A DNA stretch of 64,000 nt, from the NCBI GenBank assembly GCA_944739405.2, contig OX123186.2, positions 35,015,551-35,079,550 on the forward strand, read 5' to 3'. The notes under the pieces were generated by a model that saw only the letters and a program-made list of their open reading frames with translations, searched no databases and was not told the DNA's origin. How positions within the stretch are numbered: the first letter of the stretch is position 1; each line of letters opens with the position of its first letter. Made by a program: the position numbers and the translations under genes. The stretch comes from Euclidia mi. Taxonomy: Eukaryota; Arthropoda; Insecta; Lepidoptera; Erebidae. Of this stretch, positions 21,994-34,479 are shown piece by piece.

Positions 21994-24544
21994 TTTATCA
22001 TATTTCCCTTATTCAATCTTATCCTTAATTTCGAGACGCGTAAAAATTTTCTTAAAACTGTAGTCAACTTGATGCCAATTATTATAAGTATTTAGTGTAA
22101 TTGAGGAGAGCGTCTTATAGCTCATTTGAGTAAACTTGACACTCCATATGCGCGGCAGCTGAGCAGTATGCGAGAAAACATCTACCAACAGTATAACTTT
22201 TCCTTCCTTTGTATTTAATGGGTATTTTCCTCACGAGTGCGCTACTAAAATGCGACATGTAAACATTCGAAAATCAATGGCAGATGATAAATGGTTACAA
22301 GACTGTTAGGAATTAATGACTTGCACTCGACAATTAATGTTACTGCGAAAAACCACTCATGGATATATTTGTTGTGTTGAACGATATTTTGAAGGAATAT
22401 TATAACAATACCGACAGAGTGTTGCGACCTTTTGCGAAAGAAGTGCAGTACCATAGTGACGCACTCGTTCCTTACGCACCACTCAGCTTTGCAAGGCATC
22501 GCACAGCTCTGATGGGTATGCATTCTAAATGTATAATCTCGATGTAGAATTGCCGCGGCAAAGCATTACGAGCTCTCCGATTATTATTGTTGAAGTAACA
22601 AACCGGTTAAATGTACCTAAATCTGACAAGGAAACAGGGTGTTAGAGAATTACTCATAATTATTTTTTGAAATGTTAGAATATTTTAATGAGCTCTATTT
22701 ATTTATTATTGTTAACTCCCTTTTGACGAATTAGATGAGGCACATACTCTTTAATATAAAATTATAATAATATTCTACCACATTCACACAACACCGTCTA
22801 GTCCCAAACTAAGCAGATCTTGTATTATGGGTACTAAATAATGGATAAATATTCCAGAGGGATATTTATCCTTTTTTTGTAAAAATATACATACTATACC
22901 TACATAGAAACACCCAGACTAAAACAAAAACATCCACGTTCACGCACACCAATTTTTGACTTGAGCGGGAATCGAAACTGCGACCTTCGGCGTCGCAGTC
23001 GTTTAATAATTCGATCCAAATTCCGATTATTTGCCTTTTAATTCAATTATTACATTTCGTAATTCATTATTAATGTGAAACAAGTTAAGCAAAGCCTTTT
23101 AAGAACTTTTTCTAGGAAAGCAAGAAGTTTGTTAATACCTTTTTTAACCTTAATAATTATAATGTTTCACCAAATAATTCCTTTTTCGCAGAACCTTAAA
23201 AACTTAAAGAAGTATTTTTCTCATCACAACCTTATTTAATTGGAAAATTGTTGCAAACTCGGCTATTTCTGGAACGTGGAAAATTTAGGAAAAATGAAAA
23301 TATAAACAACTTTTGCCCTCTGTGGTAATTATGAGGGATATTGTAATGAAGACTGACCAACTAAGTATTGTAAAAAAATTGTAAATAATACTAAGTCAAA
23401 TTGAGGCCAAAATTTTTAATAATTGTGTACTGTATAGTAACATAAATAAATTACATTTGCTTACTTTATACGCCTTTGAATTTAATTTTAGTTTGTGAAT
23501 ATTAAACTAAAAATGTTTTAGATATATAGGTACGCTGACTCTTTTTTTCAAATCACACTGAAGTAATGTAAGTAATAGTAAGAAAAGGAAAATCTTATAG
23601 TAAGTCCTAATAGCATTGCCTTCAAGGCGCGCGATGGGGATTCAGTAAAGAATGCCTGGTGCGACCTCACCGCTTCGGGACGCTGACAGACACCACGCGA
23701 TAAAAAGGCACCAAACGCCTCTAAGGGTACAGAGTGGAATGGAAAATCATGTTAAGCCTGCTTAAGAGGCACTGGATGAGCCCGTTAAGGAGTTTCCACC
23801 GTCAAGAAAAAATGAAGAAAGAAAATGTAAGGACTACAGCCCTAAGCTTATAAACAGTTGTGTGAATAGGAAGAAGTCGCTTCTTCCTATTCTATGCGTC
23901 ATAAGCAACATTGAATTTCGTGTAGTTTTTACCTGGCCATCAATATGGCTAATTATTTAATACAGCCTAAGTACCCGAGTGTAATTATTTTCCATAATTG
24001 CGTATTGCGTCATTGATATAATGACAACAGTGAAAATCCAAAATAAGTGCAGAAACCAATAGGTGAGTAATAGGGAAAATAATAAATTTCTACGCTTGAG
24101 TGATCTATAATGACTCGTCAGTAATTTGCGGTTATTTGAAATTGCACTGTGGTTTTAGAGTTTTCCTACTAGCATAAAATATAGTTTACCCACAATAGGT
24201 TTGGGGTTGAGGTAAATAAAAATGTACTGTAATAGACAAACGTTTAATCAAATACTTCTCAATTCTATATACAAATCCCTTAAAAGGAACTACCGCATAT
24301 GGACTAAATTTTGTGTTGCAAGTGTTTTCAGTCAAGGGATACAAGATCATTCAGATTCCACACAACAATTTGTCAATCACACAAACTGCTGTGTTAATGA
24401 GGGGATCGAACCCACAACACACGATGCAATGCTAAACACCGAGGTGAATAAGAAAAATATGAATTAGAGGCTAAAAAAATTGAAAAATAAAGTACCTATG
24501 ACATGAGTCCATGTGTTGACGGATTAAGCATATAATGGCAGTAC
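21994..24544. other. Non-coding stretch with small repeats
   Basis: Holds a hairpin at 22844-22872 (GGATAAATATTCC and GGATATTTATCC), an unclassified GC-richer repeat at about 23620-23800 (GGCGCGCGATGGGGATTCAG.., GCCTGGTGCGACCTCACC) and a palindrome at 23864. Overlapping antisense frames at 22245-22547 and a frame at 24222-24467 carry no family signature. Confidence 0.45.
23864..23892. repeat. Perfect hairpin, 13-bp arms
   Basis: GAATAGGAAGAAG and CTTCTTCCTATTC are exact reverse complements separated by 3 nt. Confidence 0.9.
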
Positions 24545-24742
24545 GCTATTTCATTCATGTTATGTGTTTCAAAAATGTTAAATCGCTCGCTTAATAATGT
24601 GCCCGGTACATAGCAATAGGCTCACCCCCTATTACATTGGGACCGAAACATAACTGGCGAAAAGTGGGTGTGTAATACACCTCTGCCTACCCCTTCGGGG
24701 ATAAAAGACGTGAAGTTATGTTATGTTATTTCATTCAGTGGA
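24545..24742 (+). mobile_element. SINE, 5'-truncated
   Basis: Keeps the body and 3' tail of the family complete at 63528-63800: CGCTCGCTTAATAATGTGCC, CCCTATTACATTGGGACC, AACTGGCGAAAAGTGGG, CCTCTGCCTACCCCTTCGGG and (TTATG)n. The tRNA-like head is missing. Confidence 0.85.
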
Positions 24743-24829
24743 TGTTTTAAGAAGCGACTAGGGAGAACACACGAAGCAATTAGTATATTTATGAAGAGAC
24801 GGAAAACACGACATCAAACCTGTCCGGCC

Positions 24830-24935
24830 AGCGTGGTATAGTAGGCCAAATAATCCTATTAACTCATAGTACGATTGTGAAACAAATTTGGGCAGCCTTA
24901 AGTCTAGCAGTGGACTAGGAAAGGTAAGGGTGACA
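24830..24935 (+). mobile_element. SINE 3' fragment
   Basis: GGCCAGCGTGGTATAGTAGG and AGTCTAGCAGTGGACTAGG are diverged versions of the 3' half of the SINE at 41676. Confidence 0.5.
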
Positions 24936-24952
24936 TATTGAACGACTAAATC

Positions 24953-25150
24953 TATATATATATATAAAAGAAAGTCGTGTTAGTTACACTATTTATAACT
25001 CAAGAACGGCCGAACCAATTTGGCTGAAAATTGATGGGGAGGTAGCTTAGAACCAGGAAAAACACATAGGATACAATAAAATGAAAAAAATAATCTGGGA
25101 GGGATTTTAGAGAGGGTCGAAGTTTGTAGGGACAAACCTCCTACCTATTG
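24953..25150 (+). mobile_element. Helitron 5'-end fragment
   Basis: TCTATATATATATATAAAAG after an A, then AACTCAAGAACGGCCGAACC and ACACATAGGATAC, the usual order of a lepidopteran mini-Helitron 5' half. No matching CTAG end follows in this orientation. Confidence 0.5.
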
Positions 25151-25345
25151 ACAGTAGGTAATAACGCATGCGCTGTAATAATTGAGTTGCTGCGCATGTG
25201 CTATATCTGTCAGTACAGTCACATTATACATTGACTTTATGATGCACTGTTGTTATTTAGTTCGCTTTTAAGGTTTGCTTACATAATAAAACGAATAATA
25301 ATTATTGTAACAGCCTTGGCTATTAATCCCTATTAATATTAGGTA

Positions 25346-25420
25346 CTAGCTGTGCCCGCGGCTTCGCCCGCGTGGAAATCGGTATCCCTTAAATATCCCT
25401 TTCTGTGGCCTTGCTAATGT
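25346..25420 (-). mobile_element. Helitron 3'-end fragment, minus strand
   Basis: On the minus strand the sequence ends GGGCGAAGCCGCGGGCACAG then CTAG at 25349-25346, followed by T. Only the terminal hairpin region is recognisable. Confidence 0.55.
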
Positions 25421-25932
25421 AAAATAACATAATGATCGGATGGTGAAACTCACACTCATATTTAAGTTTCTTACTTACTGTATTCACAGAATATATAATT
25501 AGTATGCTGTATTAGAGAAGTAGTAACCTGTACTGTACCTGCCACTTAAATTCTTAGCTCTTTCTTTTAATAAATATTATCTGGCCGGATTACATAATTA
25601 TTAGTTAATTTGAATCTTTGCACTCAAAAAGTAACACTCGAATAGTAAGTCTACGATGCTAGATAGTAGTATCTATACTAATATAAGAAATCGGAAGAGT
25701 TTGTTTGTTTGTTTGATCGCGCTAATCTCAGGAACTACCGGTCGGATCTGAAAAAATATTTTGTATACGATAGCCCAGTTATTCCGGAAGGCTATAGGCT
25801 ATATAACGCTTCGACCCTTTGGGCCAGGCAAAAGGCTAAAAAGGCTAAAAGATAATGCCGGCTAATCTCAGGAACTAGCAGTCGGATTTAAAAAATTGTT
25901 ATTGCCTATGATAGCCCAATTATTCCGAAAGG

Positions 25933-25986
25933 CTATAGGCCTCAGATTGTAGAAAAAATCTTATATAATCTGAGGCCTATAGGCTA
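25933..25986. repeat. Hairpin inside Helitron
   Basis: CTATAGGCCTCAGATT pairs exactly with AATCTGAGGCCTATAG across a loop of about 18 nt. Confidence 0.85.
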
Positions 25987-26164
25987 TATAAAATTACGCC
26001 ACAACTTTTAGGGGCCAGACAAATACAATAAAATGGTCAAACGAGAAGGGGGAGGGTTAGGTCAAAGGCAAAAAAAGGCTAAACGAATAGGATACAATCT
26101 ATATGGGTATCGTTTTCGAGATATTCGGGACGCTGATTAATAATATGAAATTTATTTAGTGATC

Positions 26165-26890
26165 CAAGATGGCGGACGGGAAATCAAAGATGGCGGATGA
26201 TAAACTTTTAAAAATCAATATGGGTATAGCCTTCGATATTATAAGGGGTGGGGAATCGAAATACAACATCTATTTCGTGATCAAAGATGGCGGATGGGAA
26301 ATCAAAGATGGCGGCTGGGAAAATTTTAAAAAATCAAGATTGGTATCGTGTGCGATAAGTCGATATGGGTATCGTCTCCGATATTTTAAGGAATGGGGAA
26401 TTCAGACACACCATCTATTTCGTGATCAAAGATAGCGGATGGATTTTTTTTTAAATCGATATGGGTATCGTCTCCAGTATTTAAAGGGATGTGGAATCCA
26501 AATCCAACATCTATTTCGGGATCAAAGATGGCGGATGGGATATCAAAGATGGCGGACGGGATTTTTTAAAGTCGATATGGGTATCGTCTCCGATATTTTA
26601 AGGAATGGGGAATTCATAAACACCATCTATTTCGTGATCAAAGATGGCGGATGGGAAAGTTTTAAAAAATCAATATGGTTATCGTCTCCGAGGGATGGCG
26701 AATTCAAACACAACATCCATTTCGTGATCAAAGATGGCGGATGGACAATCAAAGATGGCGGATGAAAAAAAATTTGAAGTCAATATGGGTATCCTCTCCG
26801 ATGTTTTAAGCTATGAGGAATGCAAATACAACATCTATTTCGTGATCAAAGATGGCAAGTGGGAAATCGAAGTTGGTGGACGGTTTTTGC
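26165..26890 (+). repeat. Tandem array with repeated GATGGCGG
   Basis: About six diverged units of 110-140 bp, each with one or two copies of CAAAGATGGCGGATGGGA, a TATGGGTATCGTCTCCGATA block and an ACATCTATTTCGTGATC block. Plus-strand frames through it (26169-26970) are translations of the repeat and not genes. The GATGGCGG motif is also the core of the array in the other Helitron. Confidence 0.9.
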
Positions 26891-27125
26891 TGGGTCATCT
26901 ATCTATAGGTACATATAAGTATATTATAAAATACAATCTTCGTTTGTTTGTATACCTTTGTAAACTCTGAAGTTTTAGATCAAGCATTGGTGGCTTTGGT
27001 AACTTTGTTCAGAATTGCCTGGAAAAGTGCTTTGAAAAAAAAATAAGCTAAAAGACCTATACACGGCTATATAGGGTTAGGCGATACAGGGTTCGCCGGG
27101 ACAGCTAGTACACTTATATACACTT

Positions 27126-27367
27126 ATAAATACAATTATGTATAGTTCGATCCCCAGTTACCCCGGGCACACACCTCTGACTTTTCGAAGTTATGTTTGT
27201 ATTAAAAATGTTACCTATCGCTCGCTTAACAATGTGCCCGGTAGATTGCAATAGGCTCGGCCCCTATTACATTGGGACCGAAACATAACTGGCGAAAAGT
27301 GGGTGTGTAATACACCTCTGCCTACCCCTTCGGGGATAAAAGGCGTGAAGTTATGTTATGTTATGTA
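27126..27367 (+). mobile_element. SINE, 5'-truncated
   Basis: Same family as 24545 and 63528. It retains a B-box-like GTTCGATCCCC, CTCTGACTTTTCGAAGTTAT, the GTGCCCGGTAG block, CCTCTGCCTACCCCTTCGGG and (TTATG)n. Confidence 0.85.
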
Positions 27368-28989
27368 AATAGACTAAAGAACCTCCTATTTCATGACTAA
27401 ACACAAACCTATCACCCTAAAAAAAAAACAAAACATTTTATGACATACATCCATTATCAGAACAGAAGAGTAAAAAATAATTTACATTTGAATTATCATA
27501 ATTCAAGCAAGTAGATATACGCTGTACATGGGAGACTAATCTGGCAAACGCGTCTCTACCAAGAGGCTGAAATAGAAACGTTCTAACCCTGCTTAGGCCC
27601 ACGTCAATTTTTCATCAAGTAAGCAGCAGATCTTATTCGAAATATACTAATAGGTCATAGAGCGTCGTATCCAAAGATCTGACTGGCAGAATCGTATTAG
27701 GAATATTGTCCAGCGCTCGAAAATACGATTCGTTTAAGTTATCACCCGCTAAATTTAAACGGAACTTGTACATGTGTCACATACTGCACGAAGTTGGACT
27801 AAAATTAACATAAATTAGGTACACACAAATTATGAAAATGATATGGTGGTACGTAAAATTACCAAAGTAGAGAATCCAAAGGTTATATCTGCCTGCTATG
27901 ATCACTTTTACATACTTATTTTCTATACTATTTCTTACTAATTTATGTGAAAGATGTTCTATATTTTAGGTAAAGGTAAGGAAAATATTTAGTTTCTAGA
28001 GCCATTATGCCATAATGGCTCTAGAAACCAAGATGATAAGCTAAATATATTTAACGAGTACATTGTCTACATGCTGCGATCATTGCCACTAAGAAATACA
28101 CTTTTATTAAAAAATAATAATATATTCATTCACAAACACAAACCTCAGCCCAGAATTAGCATTTGAATTAGCATCATGGATTTACTACAAAAAATGTAAA
28201 TTAAGACACAGCATTAAAGTCTAAAACTTAATAAGATAATTCAATTCATGCTTAAGTAAATACGAGTATTTTTAAGTACTCTCATAATTTGCAAACAAAA
28301 GTTACTTGGGTATTTCATGTAAATCTATTCATTAAACACTTTCAGAAAAACTTCAACAAAGAACTAATTTCGTTTTACACTCGTATTGTTAAGATACCTC
28401 ATTTAAAAAGTCCATTACAGCAATTAACATTAATGAATAAGTGCCTACTTATCCGACGACTAGAATTTTCTTCGCGTGTTCTCAAGCAATAAATAAATGA
28501 GAAATCTCCGAGCGAAAATTACTTAGGCAACGTGTTAACAGCTTTGACTGTACAGAGAAAATGTAAGGTTCCAATCCGAGTGATATTTCCGACGTTTATG
28601 ATGGAGGTGGGTAGGACATATCTCAGATAAGATATTGAGTATAGTTTATTTGCTAAGACCATTTATCGCGATGGTCCACTTATTTGCGACCAAAAATAAA
28701 CTCTCAGGTTTCACTCTAGAAGGTTTTTTTTCACTTGTATGTGCCATCCTCATGTACTTACTCAGGGATCGGCAAAGCGGTGACTAACTTGGGAATCAAA
28801 GATAAAGATGGTTTAAATAAACATGGTAGGCTAACTAAACCATCACTGTGTTGCACTCTCTGCCTATGACCGAGAGTGCGTGATCGATTCAGGGTTCATC
28901 GGTCCTCCGACACATCCAAGTATGATTGCCATAGAACTTCATTACGGCTGGCACTGACAACTTTACATTCTCTCTGATCCACTATGAGT
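27368..28989. other. Non-coding sequence with one palindrome
   Basis: Apart from the palindrome at 27992-28028, no feature is recognisable. A frame at 28289-28492 has no family signature. Confidence 0.45.
27992..28028. repeat. Perfect palindrome, 18-bp arms
   Basis: GTTTCTAGAGCCATTATG and CATAATGGCTCTAGAAAC are exact reverse complements around a single C. Weaker symmetry (AAATATTTA versus TAAATATAT) continues outside. Confidence 0.95.
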
Positions 28990-31345
28990 CCTTTATATAG
29001 CACTATGTCCTCGAACTCATAAACAAAAAATTGGCCGATATAGATTGGACTAATCGTTTGCAGGGGTTGTCATCGGAGGATTGTCTGAATACTTTTTACG
29101 ATGTTATTTTCAATGTTATAAGAACTTATACACCCTTTTCTAACTCGCGTTCATCGAAATTCCCTGTGTGGTTCTCTAAATCACTGATTCGCATTTTCAA
29201 AAATAAGAACAGAGTCTGGGTGAAATGGAAAACATATAATAATATTTCGGATTATGAACAGTTTTCGCATCTACGGCATAGATTTCAGGTCTTATGCAAG
29301 TCAAATTACGCTGACTACCTGAATTCTGTTGAGGACAATGTTCAAAAGAACGTAAAATACCTATGGAGCTATGTCAATAATCGTAGGGGTAATGTCGGCA
29401 TTCCTTCCACTATGTTTTTTAAAAATTGGACATCCAGTGATCCGGATGAGATTTGCAATATGTTCATGGACTACTTTCAATCGGTTTATGTTCCCTCAAA
29501 CCTAAATTTGAACGAATGGCTACCCCCTGAAGAGAGTAGTGACAACTGCACTCATATTACTAGCATAACGTTTAGCGAGCATCAGGTCTTGAAGTCATTA
29601 CAAGCTTTAGATTCCACTAAAGGTCCTGGACCGGATCAACTACCCCCTTATTTCCTTAAAAGGACTGCTAAGAGTATATACAGACCCCTGCAAGTTATAT
29701 TTAATATGTTTATATCAGACGGCACCTTCCCTGAACAATTTAAAAGGGCTAATATAACTCCTGTATATAAATCAGGGTCCAAACAAGAGGTCGAAAATTA
29801 TCGCCCCATATCTATTCTGTCTGCTTTGTCGCAGCTTTTTGAAAAGCTCGTTTATCAGGAAATACATAAGATAATTTACAGAATTATAATAGAACAACAA
29901 CATGGATTTGTTAAAAGTAAATCTACAACTACTAATCTATTATTATTTACCGACTTTCTCTTTAATAATATGGATCAACAAGTACAAGTTGACGCAGTGT
30001 ACACAGACTTTCAAAAAGCGTTCGACAAGGTAGACCACAATTTGCTTCTTACCAAAATTGCATTTAACGCCATACGAGGAGATTTGCTTCGCAGGTTTGC
30101 ATCATATGTTAGTAATAGATCACAAAGGGTTGTTATCAAGGGATCCCACTCGGCGACTTCTATCGTAACATCTGGCGTACCCCAGGGCTCAATTTTAGGG
30201 CCTCTTTTATTCATTTTGTTCATAAATGATATTGGAAATTGTTTCAGACACTCAACATTTTTGCTCTATGCTGACGATCTAAAAATCTTTAAAGCTATAA
30301 GAAAACCAGCAGATTGTTTTCAGTTACAAGAAGACTTAAATCGACTCTCTGAATACTGTATTCAAAACAAACTTTACCTTAGTATTTCTAAATGTTTAAC
30401 TATATCATTTACAAAGAACAAAAACGTTTTAAATCATAATTATAATCTAAACAATGTACCTCTATTGAAAGCTCTATCCGTGCGAGACCTAGGGGTACTG
30501 CTAGATAACAAACTTCACCTTGATCAACATATTGACAACATCATCAAAAAGGCTTATCGTATGTACGGGTTCGTTATGAGATCAGCTACTGAATTTAAAC
30601 ACGCAAGCACTTATTGTCATCTCTATAAAGCACTAGTTAGATCTCAACTCGAATATGCGGTGGTGGTGTGGAACCCTTTTTATAATAAATACGTTGAGAT
30701 GCTAGAAAGAGTGCAATGCAAATTCCTTAGATCGATGCACTATAGGTGCTGCCACAATTTCCCAACCAATTTCCCAACCTATAAAAATCTTCTTGATAAT
30801 TACAATCTAATGAGCATGAAGTCTAGACGTTTATATCTAGAAATTATGTTTCTTTTCGACTTATGCTATAACAGGTATAACTGTTCTGAGATTACTAATA
30901 AAATATGCTACTGTGTCCCAAGAACTGTTATTAGACGAGAGATGTGCGCACGTCCTCTTTTTGCTGTGTCCCATTGCCGCACCAATGCTGGTCTGCGGGC
31001 GCCTCTACGTCGCTTGTGCAAAAACTATAACGACTTTTGTTCAGAAACTACAGAATTAGATTTATTCTCAGTGTCAGCAAATAGATTTCGTTCTGCTTTG
31101 TTAAATAAACTTAAGGATTCCGATGTATAGTTATTTGAACATTCTGGTAGTCTTACTCGCATAGATTGTTCATTAGTATAGTATGGTATAGTATAGTATA
31201 GTATAATATAGTCATATGAATTGTATATGCTGTGGCTAACGGTGTGGGTTTCACATTTATAATAATATCTTTGTTTACATTATGTGCGCAGATATAATGT
31301 GTTACTGTTTGTTTGACCCAAATAAATAAATAAATAAATATAACC
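28990..31345 (+). mobile_element. CR1-like LINE, 5'-truncated
   Basis: A non-LTR retrotransposon fragment: the C-terminal linker of the endonuclease/RT polyprotein, the full reverse-transcriptase domain, a short 3' UTR with GTATA microsatellite (about 31176-31212), and a terminal (AAAT)n tail at 31320-31341. The 5' boundary is uncertain (about 28990-29010). I could not find a convincing target duplication. Confidence 0.85.
29031..31130 (+). CDS. LINE reverse transcriptase (CR1/jockey-like)
   Basis: A 699-codon open frame, open without ATG back to 29001 after a stop at 28998. The order of motifs is that of non-LTR reverse transcriptases: GPGPDQLPPYFLK near residue 194, NYRPISILSALSQLFEKL near 262, YTDFQKAFDKVDH near 323, SGVPQGSILGPLLF near 384, catalytic YADD near 411, RDLGVLLDNKL near 484 and a thumb region LVRSQLEYAVVVWNP near 540. 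The apurinic endonuclease domain is missing because the copy is 5'-truncated. The frame has no internal stops, so the insertion is young. It would copy LINE RNA into the genome. Family call CR1-like is from RT style; jockey or Rex-like are alternatives. Confidence 0.9.
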   Translation: MADIDWTNRLQGLSSEDCLNTFYDVIFNVIRTYTPFSNSRSSKFPVWFSKSLIRIFKNKNRVWVKWKTYNNISDYEQFSHLRHRFQVLCKSNYADYLNSVEDNVQKNVKYLWSYVNNRRGNVGIPSTMFFKNWTSSDPDEICNMFMDYFQSVYVPSNLNLNEWLPPEESSDNCTHITSITFSEHQVLKSLQALDSTKGPGPDQLPPYFLKRTAKSIYRPLQVIFNMFISDGTFPEQFKRANITPVYKSGSKQEVENYRPISILSALSQLFEKLVYQEIHKIIYRIIIEQQHGFVKSKSTTTNLLLFTDFLFNNMDQQVQVDAVYTDFQKAFDKVDHNLLLTKIAFNAIRGDLLRRFASYVSNRSQRVVIKGSHSATSIVTSGVPQGSILGPLLFILFINDIGNCFRHSTFLLYADDLKIFKAIRKPADCFQLQEDLNRLSEYCIQNKLYLSISKCLTISFTKNKNVLNHNYNLNNVPLLKALSVRDLGVLLDNKLHLDQHIDNIIKKAYRMYGFVMRSATEFKHASTYCHLYKALVRSQLEYAVVVWNPFYNKYVEMLERVQCKFLRSMHYRCCHNFPTNFPTYKNLLDNYNLMSMKSRRLYLEIMFLFDLCYNRYNCSEITNKICYCVPRTVIRREMCARPLFAVSHCRTNAGLRAPLRRLCKNYNDFCSETTELDLFSVSANRFRSALLNKLKDSDV

Positions 31346-31394
31346 CTTCTCAAATCCCTCGGTAATGAAGTCGTTTGACCTCAGGAATCGGATG

Positions 31395-31690
31395 CTTTAT
31401 GCGTTGTCCCTATCTTGGCACTTCTATACTCACGTATTCAATTGTTAATTATTGCTTGTCCCTTGCCTTCAAAGAGAATGTAATTCCGTAGGTCATTGAG
31501 ATCTCTGAAAATCATTATGGGGAATCATTTCCTCCAATACACTTGTCTAAGCCATAAGTATCGCTATACCTTTGGGTTAGAGTGGTGAAACGGCAAACAC
31601 TCTTTAAAATACCTAATATTCATCAAATCTGGTAAGGATAGAAATTCGACCCCGCGACTCAAGCGACTAAATTGAACTGTTACAATAATT
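31395..31690 (+). mobile_element. Degenerate SINE
   Basis: Follows the layout of the SINE at 7695 (ACGTATTCAATTGTTAATTA, TTGCTTGTCCCTTGCC, AAGTATCGCTATACCTTTGG, GTGAAACGGCAAACACTC) with many changes and no recognisable promoter boxes. Confidence 0.5.
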
Positions 31691-34479
31691 ATGTTTATGA
31701 AGTTTGTCACCTAATGTTTTAGTCTGAGTAAAGTATAAAGGTCAGTTTAGTTAGATAATTTATAATCCTTTGGTGGATTTGATTACACATAAGCACATAG
31801 CAAGATGGTTCATACAAGTAATTTTTAATAGGCACCCAATAAATTACGATTAGGTAATGAAAATAATCTACTTGTTTAAATAAAATAGTTACTAAAATTT
31901 AAAGTTAAGACCAATGGGCTCTAAGGTCTCTCGGAATCATCTGCGGTATTTCATATGAAGCGGACATTGAAAAAGGTGAGATTTTGAAATTCGATCAAAT
32001 TGGACATATTTCTACCTCTGGAGAAAACATAATATTAACATTTTCTGATGTCTATTTATTTAGATAAGCCATTGTCTAGAAAGCGCCGGATTGAAGGAAG
32101 AGTAATTTTTTACTCCCATTTTCATCTAAGATCATACCCGTCACTTTTCAAATACCAAAGACCACAAGATCCAAACGAACGTCAAAACGTTCGAAACCAT
32201 GGAATTTCTGTACTATCCCGAATGGAGCGCCTGATCAAGAAATCTCAAGTACCTACAAGCGCGTATTCTATTTATATCTCTATGGTTACAATCTTTGCAG
32301 CTTTCATTACAAATTCAACTAAAGCTTCCTATTGTGGCAACGGTATAGTCACAACATACGTTCATTGACTTAAAAACCTTCATCATAATAAAGAACAATA
32401 TATTTCTACGCTTCCATTTAAAACGATGTCCCCCATTCAACTTGACACTTTAGTAATTACAATGTTGTATATAGGGACGTTTTGCCCCTATTACAGAGAT
32501 TCATACAAAATCTTTTATCGTAGCTTGGTTTACGCCCGGGCGAAAGCTTATAAATAAGCGAAATAGTGCTTTTATTCGTAATAACGTGAGTAGCTGTTAA
32601 TAAATTGTAAATGTTCTGTTTTACTCACGAACCTTCACTATCATTTATTTCCAAACTAGAGTTGATGAAGTATATTTTAAATGGTATTGCGATGTCCGAT
32701 CCGTGAATTATTGAGCGACCAGTAAACATGATAGATACGCATGAATTTACGAGTAGTAGTGTATGAGAAAACTTTTGAGTGGATATTGAAACAATTGGAC
32801 ATGACTGTAGGCAACTAAATCTTCTATTTTAAGTTGTTTTCATATTATGCCAGCAGTTTACTATCATTTCGTTATTTCTCACATACATGTGCCTAAATCC
32901 AGAATGGACGCAATACCAAAAGATGTGAAGTTGGAAAAATAAATTTCTTTCGATGTTGTAGGCACCCATTAATGAGGAATTTATTATTATACGCCTTGGG
33001 TGAAGTAGGTAAAAAGCTGTTTAAAAAATGGCCTGATTTTGAAGCTAGCAAAACGAAAATGCTTATATGTATAATGCGGCTACAGCCAGTCTAAAATAAA
33101 ACAAACAAATCACCATCTTACATTGTTACGAGACTTGGACAAAACTTTAAGAAAATACTGCAGGTAGTGACAAAGCTGAACGAAGAAATTCAGGTATTCT
33201 TAGTACCAAAGCAAAGCAATTCTTTTTCACGGCGGTATCACCTTGCCAACAAGCATCTTTTGAAGCACCCCAACGACATAGTTGTCGACAGATAACACGT
33301 CAATACGTCTCCGTAAGGGCTTGCTGTCACAAAGCTGATTGCTTTGTAAGTTTTATTTTCATGTCACTTGACCGTAGTTGACGGTCTCTTATTTTAGCTC
33401 CATGTATATATTGGTGTTATTTTATACGGACGTCGTCTACAACTAGAAGGGTAATAGAATGATTTCTTTATATACCAGTGATAAAATAGAGTAACAAATA
33501 TATCGAATATCAAAACAATAAAGTACCTAATCGCTAAAAACATGGCTGGATGGATATAACAGACTAAGGAATATTTTTTTCAATCATTTTAAAAACTACC
33601 GCTGTCTTATACAAGTTATCCATTTGCAAGGGAAATATTTTCAGCAATATTTCGTTTCATTAGACGACTAGGGGATTCAGATGCCTGCTAAGTATAAAGT
33701 TAAATATATATTTCCCAGTAGTAGTCGACCTACTCAATTAACTCCTAAAATAAACATATTAAGCCGCGGATACGGTCAAAGTACCTATGGTTTGAATCAA
33801 ACCAATTACCCGTACAGTACAAAGCTTACGTGTTTCATATTTTATCGCACATTGAGCACAGTGAGTGCTAAGTTCTAGTTTATAAGCCTCGATGTATTAA
33901 ATAAAATAACGTTAGCTTTAGTTGATTGACAGAACATATCTTAAAATATAAATACATATTTCATGAACAGTAAAGGTGGAAGTAGCATAAAGTGTTTTAT
34001 AGACAAATAATTTAATGTTGGGATAAAAGTACTAATAAAGCTTTATTTAATAATAAAATATTATATTGCCTAATTTCTGTTTCACGGGTATTAAACACTT
34101 CTTAAGCTGAGATAATAATAAGAACAGGTATTTGCTATCTTTTATAGAACGTAAAACGAAAAGTATAAATAGTTAGGACCTCATCTCCCGTATCATAAAG
34201 ATAATTTCTAACGCCATAGGCGTTACCTATAGTGATTACGTGTCTGTCTATGTATGCACAAAACAATCGACATGATTGCTATCAACCTCTCGAACGAAAA
34301 TAATCAAGACGTACACAAACAAACTAACCGACACACACATATAAAGCAAATAATCAAACAAAGAAATAAAAGAAAAATCAACGTCGGCAAACAAATAAGA
34401 CGTAAACCAATTACAGTCAGTAGAATAACATTTATCGTAACCAATTATTTAGTTAAGAGTTTGAGTGGGGAACTAATAT
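31691..34479. other. Non-coding stretch, weak frames only
   Basis: Contains a 106-codon plus-strand frame at 32048-32368 and shorter ones at 33681-33878 and 34254-34484, none with a family signature. A block TTTACGCCCGGGCGAAAGCTTA at about 32530 looks like a decayed Helitron 3' end. Confidence 0.4.

Larger units (their letters stand above)
25672..27108 (+). mobile_element. Non-autonomous Helitron
   Basis: Starts TCTATACTAATATAAG after an A at 25671 and ends GGGACAGCTAG at 27108 before a T. A terminal hairpin (GGCGA at 27080-27084 with TCGCC at 27093-27097) lies 7 nt before CTAG. These are textbook Helitron ends. The 1437-bp element has no Rep/helicase; its interior holds a GATGGCGG-rich array and an internal hairpin at 25933-25986. 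Confidence 0.85.

Noticed and set aside
26169..26970. Consecutive plus-strand frames rich in FRDQRWRMG and FVIKDGGWE repeats
   Set aside because: They are translations of a diverged tandem DNA repeat inside a Helitron; the repeat period, not codon structure, is conserved.
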